From positions 15,724,924 through 15,788,923 of the forward strand of contig CM070502.1 in NCBI GenBank assembly GCA_036346375.1: a stretch of DNA of 64,000 nt, in the 5' to 3' direction. This document shows positions 12,219 through 23,948 of the stretch, piece by piece; the stretch's first letter is position 1; every line of letters begins with the position of its first letter. Position numbers and translations under genes: made by a program. Under the pieces are notes generated by a model, which worked only from the letters and a program-made list of their open reading frames with translations, did not search any database and was not told the DNA's origin. The stretch is from Guadua angustifolia. Lineage: Eukaryota; Streptophyta; Magnoliopsida; Poales; Poaceae.

Positions 12219-13700
12219 TTGAGAAGTTAGGAAAATTTATTATGAAATCTCTGTAAAGACAAACCTAAAGATAACTTCTACAATAGATGACATTTTAAGG
12301 TTGTCTCTATGAGATCCTAAATCTTTTAATTATAGAACGAAAATGTGTTATTGTAGACAATAAATCATGTAATAGTGTTTTATATTATTATATGATTGTC
12401 TTTTCATAAAGAGACAACTATGCTCTCTTTCCTCCTTCTCTCTTATTTATATCAAAAAAAATCTTATGAGACAAAACATATATAAAGTTGATGTCATACC
12501 ATTATACATACTCTTAAAGATAAGTAAATGATTGAGTTATGGAAATCATGGATTCCTTTGAAGGTACAGTACTTTGTATGGATGATGTTTCACTAAAGGG
12601 TCTAGTCGGCTGTGGATTTGATAGAGAGAAATTGGCCTGGATCAGAATTTGGCAAGCTGTGTGAAGAGATGGAAACTACATATCATATCTTTTTCGCTGT
12701 CCCATTGATGTGTTTATTTGGTGTCTAGTTACAGATGCCTCCCTGTGAAATAAATCCAAAAAGAATTTCTCCGGTGCATGGAAGGTACCTTAGGTACATT
12801 CTCACTAAAAAAGATCAATCGTTGATTTGCACATAGGCAACTTAGAAAGAAGAAATTTTATAAACATGAATAATTTAGTAAAAGGAGGTCTTTATTTTAA
12901 AATAGCACAAATATTAAACATGAATGAAAGGTGGATTCTGGTTACTTTTCTATTCACTTGCTTTCAGATTTATGTAAGTTGTATTGAGAGGAACACATAG
13001 AAGCACATCATTTTGGTAAATTGTTCTTGAACTTAACCCTCTAACTCTCTCCAGCTCACCCTAGTTACCCGTCTCTATCTTTGATCTGTTGTGCCGGCAC
13101 ATCTCCTCCCCCTTTACCGCCAGACTCCATGGACGTCCCTGCAAACCTGTGAACTCTCCTACCTTTTCATTCCTCCACCAGCCCTGGACAAATGGACAAA
13201 CCCCTCCCGTTAACCTCCTCTACTGGCTCCCTTCCCCTCATGCAGAATTAGATACAAGACAAAAGTATATTAGACACTTAGTTTCATCCACATGTAGTCC
13301 GTCATCAGTTACTTTTAGTTTAATATTCTACTCCGGAGTCAGCTAGAAGTAACAAAGAACCAATAATTCAGTTAGTTACTTTAATACTCAGTTACATAGT
13401 CTCTGGAATTATCAAAGAAACAATTATTCGATTACTTAGTTTAATATTCAGTACAATTGTGCAAAATAGATGATTAAGTTAATTATTCGTATGCTAACTT
13501 GCTAAGCACAATCATTGTACGATCATTTGTCGTTTGTCTGAGCTTCGTTGTAAGCAGGTGTCCCCAGCAGAATACTTTCGTTGTAGCTTTCCAATAATGC
13601 TGGGTTTTACCTTTGTCTAAAATTAACTTGCATTGCATAATCCTGAGAATTGGGACTATACTTTGGATTAACCAAGGGAAAGAGTGAAGAGAAGAGCAGC
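12219..13700. other. Intergenic region with no recognised gene
   Basis: This is AT-rich sequence downstream of the Nudix gene. An 85-codon plus-strand frame at 13089-13346 has no recognisable domain and unremarkable codon use. No MITE ends or RNA genes were recognised. Confidence 0.5.
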
Positions 13701-13707
13701 CGATCCG

Positions 13708-16700
13708 TCAAGCAGCGTCGGCGTCACAGTTAACGTCCTCAGGCTCGGCCACGTTGTAGTACAGCGTAGAGGTCCCGCCGTCGAACTTTGAGATCACATG
13801 GTGCGCCGTCAGCCCGCAGTAGCGCTTCCTGAGACGCTGCATGCAGATGTCAGTGATCTTCTTGAACATGTGGTCGTCCTGGATGAACGGCTGCTCGATG
13901 AACTCCGCAAACGGCATCCACTGCAAACATGAAACATACATAGAAGATTATGGTGAGAAAACACAGTACATCGACGCAAATGGCAGACAGCTCGGTGAAC
14001 TTACTAGCCTAATACTGAGAGCTCTTTTACAATACATAAGAATGAATATGAGCCGCCCATTTCTTTAGATCCAAAGGTTGAGATTAGATTATATTTGACT
14101 ATACTACCATGTGTAGTATAAATAGTATAGCAGCCGATGTGGAGGGTATAATGGTAAATAATTTAACGTCCTCACACCCAACCACGTGTCTCGTGGAGGG
14201 TATAATGGTAATTGTCGAAGCAAAATGGTATTCCGTCAGCCCGCAGTACGACCCCAAGCCTTGAAAAGACCTGGATGAATGCTGCTCGACAAATCAACGG
14301 TCGATTTAATTTCTACTACCGTTATATACTACTATGGTAGTGCACAGTAAAAATTCTCAATACTGAATGAACGTTGTTTACTGTGTGGTACCTTTGCTGC
14401 CTGAATTTCCATTTCATCGATCTTGATATCATTTGATAGAGGTCTCAGCATGCAGATGAAGAAAAGGTCAGACTTTTGGAACGCCACGTTGTGCGCATGC
14501 CTACGACGAATTTACACCAAAAGTTCAGGTTAAAATTTCAGAACGCCTGTATGGTTAAGCTAAAATTTCAGAAAGCTACATATTGTCCTCGTAGTAAGTG
14601 AGCACTTATGCCACTTATGCGTGGGGAAAGTATGCATGGTCAATCGAACCACTCAGCTCCAAACATTTCTGGATAGAGCTTGAAATACGTATCCTAGTTC
14701 TAGCATGTTATCTAGAATAGTTCAGACCAGCATCATCAAAGAATCTCTGCAAATTTGGAAGTTTGCTTCTGAAATGTCCTAACTAGAGCAGTGCAAGTGC
14801 ACTAACTAATTCTCAAGTTTCAGCAATGGCTAGCAAATTTTACTTTATAAATACGTAAATAAAAATAACTGGTGATATTCAAGGCATCTCTTTCACTTTA
14901 ACATCAAGAAAATCTCATAGTAATACTAGAAATTCTCACATTAATTGAAAGGAAAAGAGAAGGGTCTTCACCACTTATTTTGATGGAGCTAGATTATAAC
15001 AGTGCAGATCAATCATATATAGATATTAGAGTTATATAACAAATATAATTATATTCTAATCATAGGAAGTAGAGTTGTATATCAAAGAAAGCTATATCAT
15101 AATATTTAACAAATCCGCTAGTTTTACATAAAGCCAAACCAATGAAGCACGAGCAAAACCATTACCTAAAAGCAATTAGTTCCACAAATTCAGTGTCAAT
15201 CTGCATAATGCGAAAAGGCATGATACTCAAGATTGATCCAAAAAGGGTCAATACCAAAAAAAAAAGTGAATACATATATCAGAATGCTCCATTTCTTACT
15301 CCAGTCTCCTCCTTGACCTCCCTGACAACGCCTGTAAAAATCTCCTCCGACTGCCAGGAAGCAACGGAACATTCTTCAGTAACAGATATACACCGCACAT
15401 TTTCTAGTTCATTGCCTTTTTTGCTTTAGCTCACTCTATATATTTGTTCTGTCTGTAATAAGGCCATGTTTGGATCCTTGGGCTAATTATTAACTTGCTA
15501 AAAATTAGCCCTAGTCTATCAAATAGAAAGACTAATAGGTGGGTTAATTTTTAACCAACCTCTCAGCTAACAATTAGCCTATTAGTTAGTGGGTGGGAAC
15601 TAATTTAGGCTAATAGCATGTAACACGCTGGAAAAAGTCTAAAACACCCTCGCGTTGGCCTTATCCTCACTTTTATTAGGGGCAAACATGACTTTTCTAA
15701 GAAATTAACCCAACCATTAGCCATGTATCCAAACAGCCTAGGCTAATTTTAGATGGGCTAATTATTAGCTGACTAACAATTAGCTCTAGCCATTAGTCAG
15801 CTAACAATTAGTTTTAGCCCATCCAAACATGGCCTAAGTCTAGTACGTTGTGAACTCTGAACTTTGGTTATTTGCTTTGTGCTGAAAGCAAAGGCCGGAA
15901 ATTGTAAGGTTTAATCTCCATAATCCAAAAAAAATCTAGTTAATGGGATGTGTTTCTATGCGTCACTATTTAAAGGTTGCATAAATATCAAAACATAAAT
16001 AAAGAGTAGGCAATGATTACTTATCTCTTCACTTACTTTAAGATTTATATGATTTGTATTAAAAGGGTGATGTATAGAAGTATTATTCCTAATTCATATC
16101 ATACTATGTCTCTGTTTGAGCTCTTACCGCAAGAATGAATCCCGTCGGGAGTTTCCAAGCACCAAGTAACCGTGAATCAGAATACTTCTCTTGCACCACA
16201 AGAACCTTGTTAATTGTTCCACGTAATGCCGATATGTCATCAGAGATTCAGAATAAGACGTACAAACTTCATCTTGTCACCGGCACGCATCAATGAAAAA
16301 AAATTGCAGAAGCACATGAGAGACGTACCTCCATCTGATCGTTGATCACAAACCCCCCAACTCCAACCTGGTGAGAGGCATTTGCTGGGAGCATACACGG
16401 CTCATCTGGGATCCAGTATGTCAGCATCACATACGACTCCTCTGCGTGGTGGTACTTGAAGCCTTCCTGCGCAGAGCCAAGTAGCAGCATATATCACAGA
16501 GCTTTTGGCTACTCATCGTGGAAATGTGCCATTGATCAGATAAACAATTCAGGAGGATGAATCATTGATGTACTAAATATTTGTTATTTGAGCATTGATG
16601 CAGTATTAATTACGGCAGCATTTAGCAAGATCCAGCGATACTTGCCGTAATCCGTACCTTCACTGCTAATGGGACATACTCGGATCGATCCAGCGGCAAC

Positions 16701-17324
16701 TTCAGCCACACTCCCTTTTTCCCCTGTGACATAACAAGGGAAAGCAAGCAGTCATGAGCAATTCAACTTACATTACATAGCAATATAAATTTGCTTGCGA
16801 TTCGAATAGGTACGTACCACTGACTTCCAGTAGGAGAGCGACAGCGCCAGTGACGGAGCGAACACGGCCATGTCGGACGGTAGCCGGTCGGCGTCGACGA
16901 CCATCCCGCCGTACTCGTCCTCTCGGGCTTCGAGGACGAAGCTGTTCTCCAGTGTCGTCCACCGGTGGCCATTGCCGCTCCACCCATTTATGCCCGCGAA
17001 CTGCGGCGGGCTGCCGAAGAGGTTCTTGCGCGCCACCGACCTTACCTCCAGCAGTATCCTTCTAATGGAGGAGTAGGAAGCCCAGGCCCTCTTCACGGGC
17101 TCATCTGAATACAACGAGAGCGCGAACTTATGAGCACAACAAAGTGATATAAATTGTTGGGTTTTCTTGAGACCAGTTAATGGCCAGACCAAGAATCTGG
17201 CCGTACCTCTAGAAGAGCAAGAACAGGTCAAGCACATCGTGCCGCTCCGGCCTGCACGGCGGCGCGTCGCGGTCGTCCTGGCGCAGAGACTCGCCGCGGC
17301 TGAATCGACCAAGCTGCTCTCCAT
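13708..17324 (-). CDS. Nudix hydrolase (plant NUDT2/8-like), nine exons
   Basis: Exons, in transcript order, are 17324-17207, 17104-16818, 16723-16658, 16466-16329, 16205-16128, 15350-15300, 15200-15166, 14500-14392 and 13920-13708. All have GT/AG borders and sum to 1095 bases (364 residues plus stop) with phases that close. The Nudix box G-x5-E-x7-REVKEETGI is complete at residues 225-247 and is assembled across exons five, six and seven. A pre-Nudix domain precedes it (GKKGVWLKLP, then EGFKYHHAE, then ANASHQVGVGGFVIND), and HAHNVAFQKSDLFFICMLRP follows. This order is that of plant ADP-ribose/NADH pyrophosphatase-type Nudix proteins. Such enzymes cleave nucleoside diphosphates linked to another group, using metal bound by the box glutamates. 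The first two exons are the least certain: the N-terminus is basic and family members differ there. Three introns contain MITEs. Confidence 0.85.
14017..14358. mobile_element. MITE in the last intron of the Nudix gene
   Basis: The ends are GAGAGCTCTTTTACA and, on the opposite strand, GAGAATTTTTACTG. AATACT flanks both sides (14011-14016 and 14359-14364). A related start (GAGCTCTTTTACAATGAAT) occurs near 56983. A six-base duplication is unusual; the element could be Mutator- or hAT-derived with a decayed target site. It lies wholly within intron 13921-14391. Confidence 0.6.
14970..15095 (-). repeat. Repeat in a Nudix intron, inverted relative of 27230-27350
   Basis: Reverse-complemented, this block matches the repeat around 27230-27350: CACTTATTTTG.TGGAG, GATTATAAC.GTGCAGAT.AATCATATA and AGTAGAGTTGTATAT in the same order. 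It is probably a MITE remnant. It lies in the intron 14501-15165. Confidence 0.5.
15462..15834. mobile_element. Tourist-like (PIF/Harbinger) MITE in a Nudix intron
   Basis: The 373-bp element has terminal repeats GGCCATGTTTGGAT and ATCCAAACATGGCC, perfect over 14 bases. It is flanked by TAA on both sides (15459-15461 and 15835-15837), the target preference of Tourist elements. Internal CTAATTATTA / TAGCTAATTGTTAG-type motifs are repeated in both orientations. It sits in the 777-bp intron 15351-16127. Confidence 0.88.
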
Positions 17325-18880
17325 GCCTCGACCTCAGCTTCCAACAGCTGGTAGCCTGGTAGTAACCAAGTGAACTGACTGTACGTACGGTGGCTGCCGC
17401 GCCGCTCTCTGTGCGCGGCGGTACGCGATGTGGAGGTGTCTCGCGACCACAGGATGCTCGCGCGGACGAACGCCCATAAAAATCTCATGTGGAATCCACG
17501 TCATTCTCTCGCAAGTCACCAATCACAACAAGGCTAAACGCCAACCGCGTGGGAAGCGTCGCGCTTCGGAGCAAGCGAGGATCCCAATATCCCACCAGCT
17601 TCACAAGCTGGCACAGGCAATTACAGCAAGGTTAACCGCTCAAGTTCTAAGAACTTGCAATCCAAGTAAGTATTCGATAACTAAATAGTTAGTGGCCCGA
17701 AAGATTTCTTGGTAGTGTCAGTGTGTGCGAACAAGGACAGGCTTATCCGGAAAACCACGTGAAGACAACAGGAATTTTGCATGCATTATTTCATTCGGTG
17801 GATAGTAAAATTAAATTTAACAATAAATAATTTATTAAGGTTATTTCTACTTTTCTACTGTCAGAAGAAATATTAATAAATACTAGTTTATCTGATATAT
17901 TGAATAAAAAAATGAATAACCTATATCAAATTTATTGTAGCCCTAAGACAAAATCTCGCGGCTGATGGAATTGTAGCAGCTGCAGGTGAGTGGTGTGTGT
18001 AATATGACACATATCCTCTGTAGTACTATCCTGTTGGTTGGGTTCACACGTCAGCGACAGAGGATCTGTAATCTGTGTAATATGCAGGGACGACCGGACT
18101 GATGGAATTGTAGAGCAATGACAGTGCGATAGGCAGGGACGACCGGACTTAACAAGGACAGCACTCGCTCAGATCAGATCAGATCAGAACACTAGCGTGC
18201 ACTGGCGAGCATGCACCGGCAGTGCACATGAACTGCAGCTTTATTTCTTCGATCAGTGGCTTGCTCGTATCGTGTCAGTGTCAGTGCTCGGTTAGATGGC
18301 CAATGAGATAACAGCTCGTATCAGTCACTGTTTTGTGGTGCATCTTTCAGCATGAGAAGTTTATTATCGCCAAACTCGATGTTAAGCTCTGGTATACGTA
18401 TTCTTACTGAGCTACGTAGCCTGGCTGAAAAGGACTTGATTATAGTTCGCCTTGTGATCACGTAATGGATGATGAAATGGCACCACTAAAAGCACTTGTG
18501 ATTTACTTGGCAACAAGTCTCCATTCCTTCCTCCAGGAGCGGATCTACCATGTTTTACTGAGGTCAAACTGCATCAACGCTCTCTAGCTTAACTCATATA
18601 ACCCCTTTAGCATATAAGCTTAGATAAAATCTTGACGATGAAATGGCACCACTAAAAGCACTTGTGATTTACTTGGCAACAAGTCTCCATTCTCTCTAGC
18701 TCAACTCATATAAACCCTTTAATATATAAGCATATAAAATGTTTATTAAAAGCTATATATTAGTGGTACGAGTGCTTGTGAATTGTGATCCAGCAACTTT
18801 TTTTTCCTTGCCTTTCTCCCAGCTTGGATAAAAAGGGAAACGGCGAGGTCTGGAAAAAAAACCGAAAAAAGAAGAGTCTG
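17325..18880. other. Intergenic region between divergent Nudix and isopropylmalate dehydratase genes
   Basis: No gene is recognised here. The stretch must contain the Nudix promoter on its left side. A motif GCAGGGACGACCGGACT occurs twice (about 18084 and 18133), indicating a local duplication. A short (AGATC)n run lies at 18172-18191. Confidence 0.5.
18471..18745 (+). repeat. Tandem duplication, ~167-bp unit with deletion in the second copy
   Basis: A block starting GATGAAATGGCACCACTAAA and running 54 bases is repeated exactly at 18474 and 18638. Each copy is followed by CTCTCTAGCT.AACTCATATAA.CCCTTTA and a TATAAGC motif. The second copy lacks about 55 bases present in the first. Confidence 0.8.
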
Positions 18881-18884
18881 GATC

Positions 18885-18945
18885 AATACCAATGGGCCTT
18901 CTGGCCCAAATGACGGCTGCGACACTTGGTGGGCTCCCGGGCCTC
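18885..18945 (+). promoter_or_regulatory. Cluster of site II-like motifs upstream of the isopropylmalate dehydratase gene
   Basis: AATGGGCCT, TGGCCCAAA, TGGGCTC and CGGGCC occur within 60 bases, about 170-230 bases before the start codon. TGGGCC/T motifs are bound by TCP factors and are common in promoters of organelle-protein genes. The assignment is by motif only, and no TATA box was identified. Confidence 0.4.
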
Positions 18946-19114
18946 AGTTTCGTGGCGCTTACGAAATTATAGACACTATAACATGGGCGCAGTGGATGCA
19001 CTGAAAGGGAAAGCCGAAGTCTCCACTCTCGACGCCACCAGCCCTAAGCCTCACGGCTCGTCTCCGAGCAGTGACTCGCATCCCCAGTCTCCACCGCTGG
19101 CCTAGTTGCTTCCC

Positions 19115-19861
19115 ATGATGGTGGCTCCTGCTTTGTCGGTGGCGAAGGCGGCGACGGTGGCGGCGGTGCTGGCCCTAGTCCCAGCGCGCGCAGGAACGTT
19201 CCACCGCCGCGGTCAGGTCGCCCCTCGCAGCCGCCCCGCCCTGAAATGCCACCGCGCTCGGCCCCTCACCGCGGTGGCGGCCGCCGCGGGAAACTCGCTG
19301 TCTTCCGCCGTGTTCCACGGGGAGTGCTTCGTCGTGGGGGATAACATCGACACCGACCAGATCATCCCGGCCGAGCACCTGACCCTGGTGCCCTCCAAGC
19401 CCGACGAGTACCGCAAGCTCGGCTCCTTCGCCTTCGCCGGCCTCCCGACGGCGGCGTACCCAACGCCGTTCGTTACCCACGGGGAGGAGTCGTCCCGCTA
19501 CGCCGTCGTCGTCGGCGGGGCCAACTTCGGCTGCGGCTCCTCCCGCGAGCACGCGCCCGTCGCGCTCGGAGCCGCCGGCGCGCGAGCCGTCGTGGCCGAG
19601 AGCTATGCACGCATCTTCTTCCGCAACTCCGTGGCCACCGGGGAGGTGTACCCTCTGGAGCTCGCGGACGCCGGAGCCTGGAAGGAGTGCAAGACCGGGG
19701 ATGTGGTCACCGTGGACCTTGAGAAGTGCGTCATGATTAACCACACCTCCGGTAAGCAGTACAAGCTGAAGCCTATTGGCGATGCCGGGCCGGTCATTGA
19801 GGCCGGCGGAATCTTCGCATATGCTCGGAAGACAGGAATGATTGCGTCGAAATCTGCATGA
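19115..19861 (+). CDS. 3-isopropylmalate dehydratase small subunit, plastid (LeuD type)
   Basis: This intronless gene encodes about 248 residues. Residues 1-57 are rich in Ala, Arg and Ser with few acidic residues, as expected for a chloroplast transit peptide. The mature part has the swivel-domain motifs DNIDTDQIIPAEH (about 77-88) and GGANFGCGSSREHAP (134-148), characteristic of the small subunit of isopropylmalate isomerase. The subunit pairs with a large 4Fe-4S subunit and isomerises 2- to 3-isopropylmalate in leucine synthesis; plant paralogues can serve Met chain elongation. Two ATGs lie at 19115 and 19118; the second has the better context (A at -3, G at +4). The TTG codons further upstream are not plausible starts. 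Nothing is broken. Confidence 0.95.
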   Translation: MMVAPALSVAKAATVAAVLALVPARAGTFHRRGQVAPRSRPALKCHRARPLTAVAAAAGNSLSSAVFHGECFVVGDNIDTDQIIPAEHLTLVPSKPDEYRKLGSFAFAGLPTAAYPTPFVTHGEESSRYAVVVGGANFGCGSSREHAPVALGAAGARAVVAESYARIFFRNSVATGEVYPLELADAGAWKECKTGDVVTVDLEKCVMINHTSGKQYKLKPIGDAGPVIEAGGIFAYARKTGMIASKSA

Positions 19862-22800
19862 GGGAAAGGTTAGACATTTGAGCCTGATGTTTTGTTCCAC
19901 CATATTATTAAGTCATAAAAAATCTAGCTTTGCTGATAATTATTGGTAGTGTGTTTGGTGTGTCTGTCATATGAACCTTAGATTGTTAGAGATAAAAGGA
20001 GTAACTATTGGAGGACCACAAAATTATGTTTACGATGATCCTCTTGTTATCCACTCCGATTAGGTGCCCCTTTATCTTGAAATGTGCTTTATTCAATTGC
20101 TTCATGTAAGCGGGCAGTAGACACCTGCCTTTGGTAATTTGTCTATGCTTCCAACTAGTACAGTTATACACTCGAGCTATGACGAAATCCTTGCCACTGC
20201 TTCTTGATATGGAACCAGTTTTAGAGTACACTTATTGTGCAGCTTGTGAAGTATCGCTGTTGGCTGCAACGTTGCTTCCCTGTATTATTTGGTATCAAAT
20301 ATAAACAAAACCAATTTGAGGCCTGGACAGCACCAAGAAGGGTTAATGACCGTAAGGATTAATGTAGGAAATTACTGAACATATAATTGAGGTAAAACGT
20401 ATCATTTTGTTGTACATTGTTCTTGGAATAGTTTATTGATGTCCACCTATTGACTGTTGAACCAGTTGATTTTAGACTACACTTGTGATTGCTAGGCGAT
20501 TGCCAGATGAGCCAATTTTCCCATTCCTTAATTTGGAAAATATGTTTTGCTGAAATCGTATACTTGAAATAGAAACTTGAAAGGTTAGTAATATGAAGTT
20601 AATCTGAGGAGTTCAGGGTTCAGTTTCGTGGAAACCTGTGGATTCCAGAGGTCGACAAATTTTAGTAAACAGGTAGGGATTATATTTTTCCATACTATTA
20701 TTACGCATAGTTTACTACATCTCCGAAAGAGAACAGAGATAACTACTTAGACTGGCGCTATCAACTACTTGAACTCCATTACAGTCAAAATGCAACAGTT
20801 TTGAATTTTGATATACTCCCTCCATCCCAATTTATAAGGCGTATTAGCCTAGACGCGATTACCAACGCAATGATTTTCTACCGATGCTGCCCCTGATTAA
20901 CAGCTAGTCCGACTTTCCATCAGCAGCCCATTTTTTACTCCTCCATTGCCTTTCTGGAAGGACCACGCTAGAATCACCGAACAAATCTTGACCAAGACCA
21001 TGCATGCAGGGGCCATCAGCAGCCCAGATTTTTATACTCCTTTTTCCCCCCAAAGCATATACTAGATAGCCCAGCCATTGATCAATTATGTGGAAGTGAT
21101 ATCTGCCTCAGTCAAGGTAACCCTACAGCCAGAACTCCTGGGATTTGCCTCTCCTCTTGAATCTGCAACCCTCCTAAACTCTGAGGTTGTGGCATGCCCC
21201 TCAAACTCAGTAAGCAAAGCTGTAAAGGTCTCAAGCCCTGCCTAGAAGCTTCCATTGCTAGTGGCACCGATACTTTTCTTTTTGGAGCCTCCCTTTTGTT
21301 TCCCCTCCACTGTTCCCAAAATCTTCTTCCTCTATCACACAATCACAAACTGATTAGATCAGATCATTCCAGAACATGCTTGATTTGCTCCTCGTCTCAT
21401 CCCTCTGATCAACTTGGCCCCCTCCTTTTTCACATTTTGGGATAGTTGTTGCTTGCACGTTTCCCCACTTTTATGCCTGTGCTTCCTCCTCATTTGCTGT
21501 TCGCGACTGCTGATTACTGCATGCTGCCACTGTATAATTGCTTTTGCCTCCATTTTCGGTTGCCATGTCCCATTGGCGGTAGGGATACCAGCAGCACACA
21601 ATGAGGTTCTATAGGTTCCATAGAAGTAAGCTTATCTGTGTTTAAAGTAATATCTTGTTCTGTTTGAACTTAGATGCTTCTCTGACATTTTCATTGAAAT
21701 AACTAATACATAGTTGGAATCAACCTGGATTCAGCAATAATTCTGACAAAATCATATATGAAATTGCAGGGATTTGATATCCCACCTGCAGCTGCAATTG
21801 CCCCATACCTTCTATAACTGGGCAGTTGTCTTTAGTTTTCCTGAACGCTACCATTACCAAGGACTCTATTTGACTTTTCGGCTGGCCTTGATACATGGTT
21901 ATTCATTTGAACTATCAAATATTTCCTGATGGTTGAAGAATGTTAGGTGTAAAATAGTTGAATTGTATTAAAATATCACTTCATTTTCATTGTAAATTAT
22001 TGGAACTTTGATTTTTTTTTCTCTGGTAGGATGATAAGTATAAGATATTATGCATATCATCATCATCAAATGATAATAGGACAAGATTCTGAATCTTAAT
22101 CATTTAATTATGGTCAAGATTTCACAATCGTAATGGCATATGTTGTATGTGTGTGATTCTAACAATGTGACATTGAATTTTCAGGTAAGTTTTATCTGCC
22201 GTTGTGTTAGGTGACGCCTCTGCAGGTAGCAAGTAAACTGGTTTAGGAATAAGAGTTATTGCACCTTTTAGACCTCTATTTGCGAATGTCCAGCATTTGT
22301 GCTGCTATTTTTGCATAGGTTTATACCGTCAATTGGGTGCCAAAAAAAAATAAGTTACCGTAGTATGCTTTGTTGTATTATTAAATGTAGCACTTGCACC
22401 CATGTAATACTGTTTGCTTTGTACCTGCTTTTGTGTTTCAATAACATCTCTGATGTCAACCTGTGTTTACAACTCCAGATTCTCTCTATTAGTTGCTGTG
22501 GTGGAGTGTATTCAGTTACTCTTGGTGTTTCTAATCTGTGGGGGAAAAAAGAAATTCACTTAAAGTCTTCTAAATAGTGAAGAAAGTGCCAATTGTGAAA
22601 ACGGTAAGTACTTTTTTTTTCGCTCTTTAAGTAAAGAACAAATTTTGGAAGGAATGGTTTATTGAATCATATAAGGATATTCTTCTCTTAGTTTTTTTTT
22701 TAAAGAAAAAACAGAGAGAGAGAGAGAGAGGTCTGTGAAACAGTCAAGAAATTGCTTTAGGGTTTAGGCCCATGTTATCATGTCTTCTAGTGTTAAACAT

Positions 22801-22925
22801 CAAGCCCATGTACATGTGGAACTGGAAGAGGACGACTTTGCGATCTACATTTGGGCCAGCAGAAACAGTTGGATGACAAAGACACAAAAGTCCTGCACAT
22901 AGGCCACAAGCATACCGAGTTATGA
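19862..22925. other. Intergenic region, no gene recognised
   Basis: The first few hundred bases are probably 3' untranslated sequence of the upstream gene. A Stowaway-type half (CTCCCTCCATCCCAATTTAT, from about 20816) has no clear partner end. Short frames around 21100-21600 on both strands have no domain similarity that could be recognised. A (GA)n run lies at 22712-22731. Confidence 0.5.
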
Positions 22926-22990
22926 TATGTATATTTTCTGGCAAATGATGCTGGGTACAGTGGTTAGTGGGCACGAGAATTCCCTATAAT
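22926..22990 (+). repeat. MITE-free copy of the 23.1-24.7 kb duplicated segment
   Basis: TATTTTCTGGCAAATGATGCTGG, then a short insert, then TTAGTGGGCACGAGAATTCC matches the two flanks of the MITE in copy one, without the MITE. It is a short, older third copy. Confidence 0.65.
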
Positions 22991-23092
22991 AGTTAGGACC
23001 CAGGGTCGTAACCGGGTTGGTAGATTTCGTCTTCCTCCTTAATGACAGCATGAGTTTGACTGTCCGAAAGCCTGAGCTGTATATTAGACCAT

Positions 23093-23794
23093 ATGCCATA
23101 AGTGCAGTCCAATTCTAGCAAACTGAGGCGTAATATTTTCTGGCAGATGATGCTGGTTAGGGTGCGTTTGGTTGGATGGATATAGATGAGTTATTTTTTT
23201 TGTTTGGTTGGATAGATGAGATTGGATAGGATGAGCCAATTTTTAGTTTGGTTAGATAGATGGGGTTAGCTGTGATCAAGGTTTTGAATTTCGGTTTAAA
23301 GTTTTCGGACAAAATTTGACTAGAATTTAACCAAAATTTGAATTCATGCATCAAACTGGATGAGTTTGTTCGGCTTTTTTTTAGATGGCTCTATCCAATA
23401 TATTGAGGGAATATTTCTAAAAACTAGATGATTATAACCGATTCATTCACTCTTCTAAATAGTTGGATAACTTTAAATCCATGAATGGTTATATTTCACC
23501 CAGCCTCAATCGAAAACCACCTTAGTGGGCACGACAATTCCGTATATCAACACCTGTGGACAAAGGCACGGGTGACTTGTACTTGCCCAGTATGACTGTG
23601 TAAGGCCCATGTTTTAGCAGGGACTATTCCTGATGACGTCTGAAACACACAGTTTGGACGGTCTCTCGTTGCAATGTGGATATAGCTGCGAATTTCCCGG
23701 CCCGTGACGTCCTGTAACGGCACCCCAGACTTCAGCGTACCGACGAGGTCACCGAGCCGTGAACCGGCGACGGCACAGCCGGGCAGCGCGTGCG
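23093..23794 (+). repeat. Direct duplication, copy 1 (contains a MITE)
   Basis: From ATGCCATAAGTGCAGTCC to GGGCAGCGCGTGCG this segment is colinear with 23949-24675. The unique part (23525-23794) carries a 90-codon minus frame sharing HALPGCAVAGSRLGDLVGT with copy 2. The product is not recognised, and the two frames diverge elsewhere. Confidence 0.85.
23160..23521. mobile_element. Tourist-like MITE in duplication copy 1
   Basis: The ends are GGGTGCGTTTGGTTGGATGG and, on the other strand, GGTGGTTTTCGATTGAGG. TTA is present on both sides (23157-23159 and 23522-23524). The empty counterpart at 22926-22990 supports the borders. It is about 362 bp and contains subterminal GGTTGGATAGATGAG-type repeats. 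Confidence 0.75.
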
Positions 23795-23948
23795 GGATTT
23801 TGCTATAATAATCAGCCATATTTAAAGAGATATGGCTGGCTGTAAATTAGAAAAGAATAATTAGCTATAATGACTGGCCATTTTAGAGATATAGAGGGTC
23901 TAGGAAGAACGGACCGTTGTCACCAATTCCAAATTTATATTAGTAGAG

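Noticed and set aside
19106..19114. TTG start upstream of the isopropylmalate dehydratase ATG
   Set aside because: Non-ATG start in a plant nuclear gene is unlikely when two ATGs follow immediately.
19175..19903. 242-codon minus-strand frame over the isopropylmalate dehydratase gene
   Set aside because: It is the complement of a conserved GC-rich gene; codon-third-position GC explains the open frame, and it has no domain.
21112..21614. Several overlapping short frames on both strands
   Set aside because: Low complexity, no domain, no splice structure; not supported as a gene or microRNA precursor.
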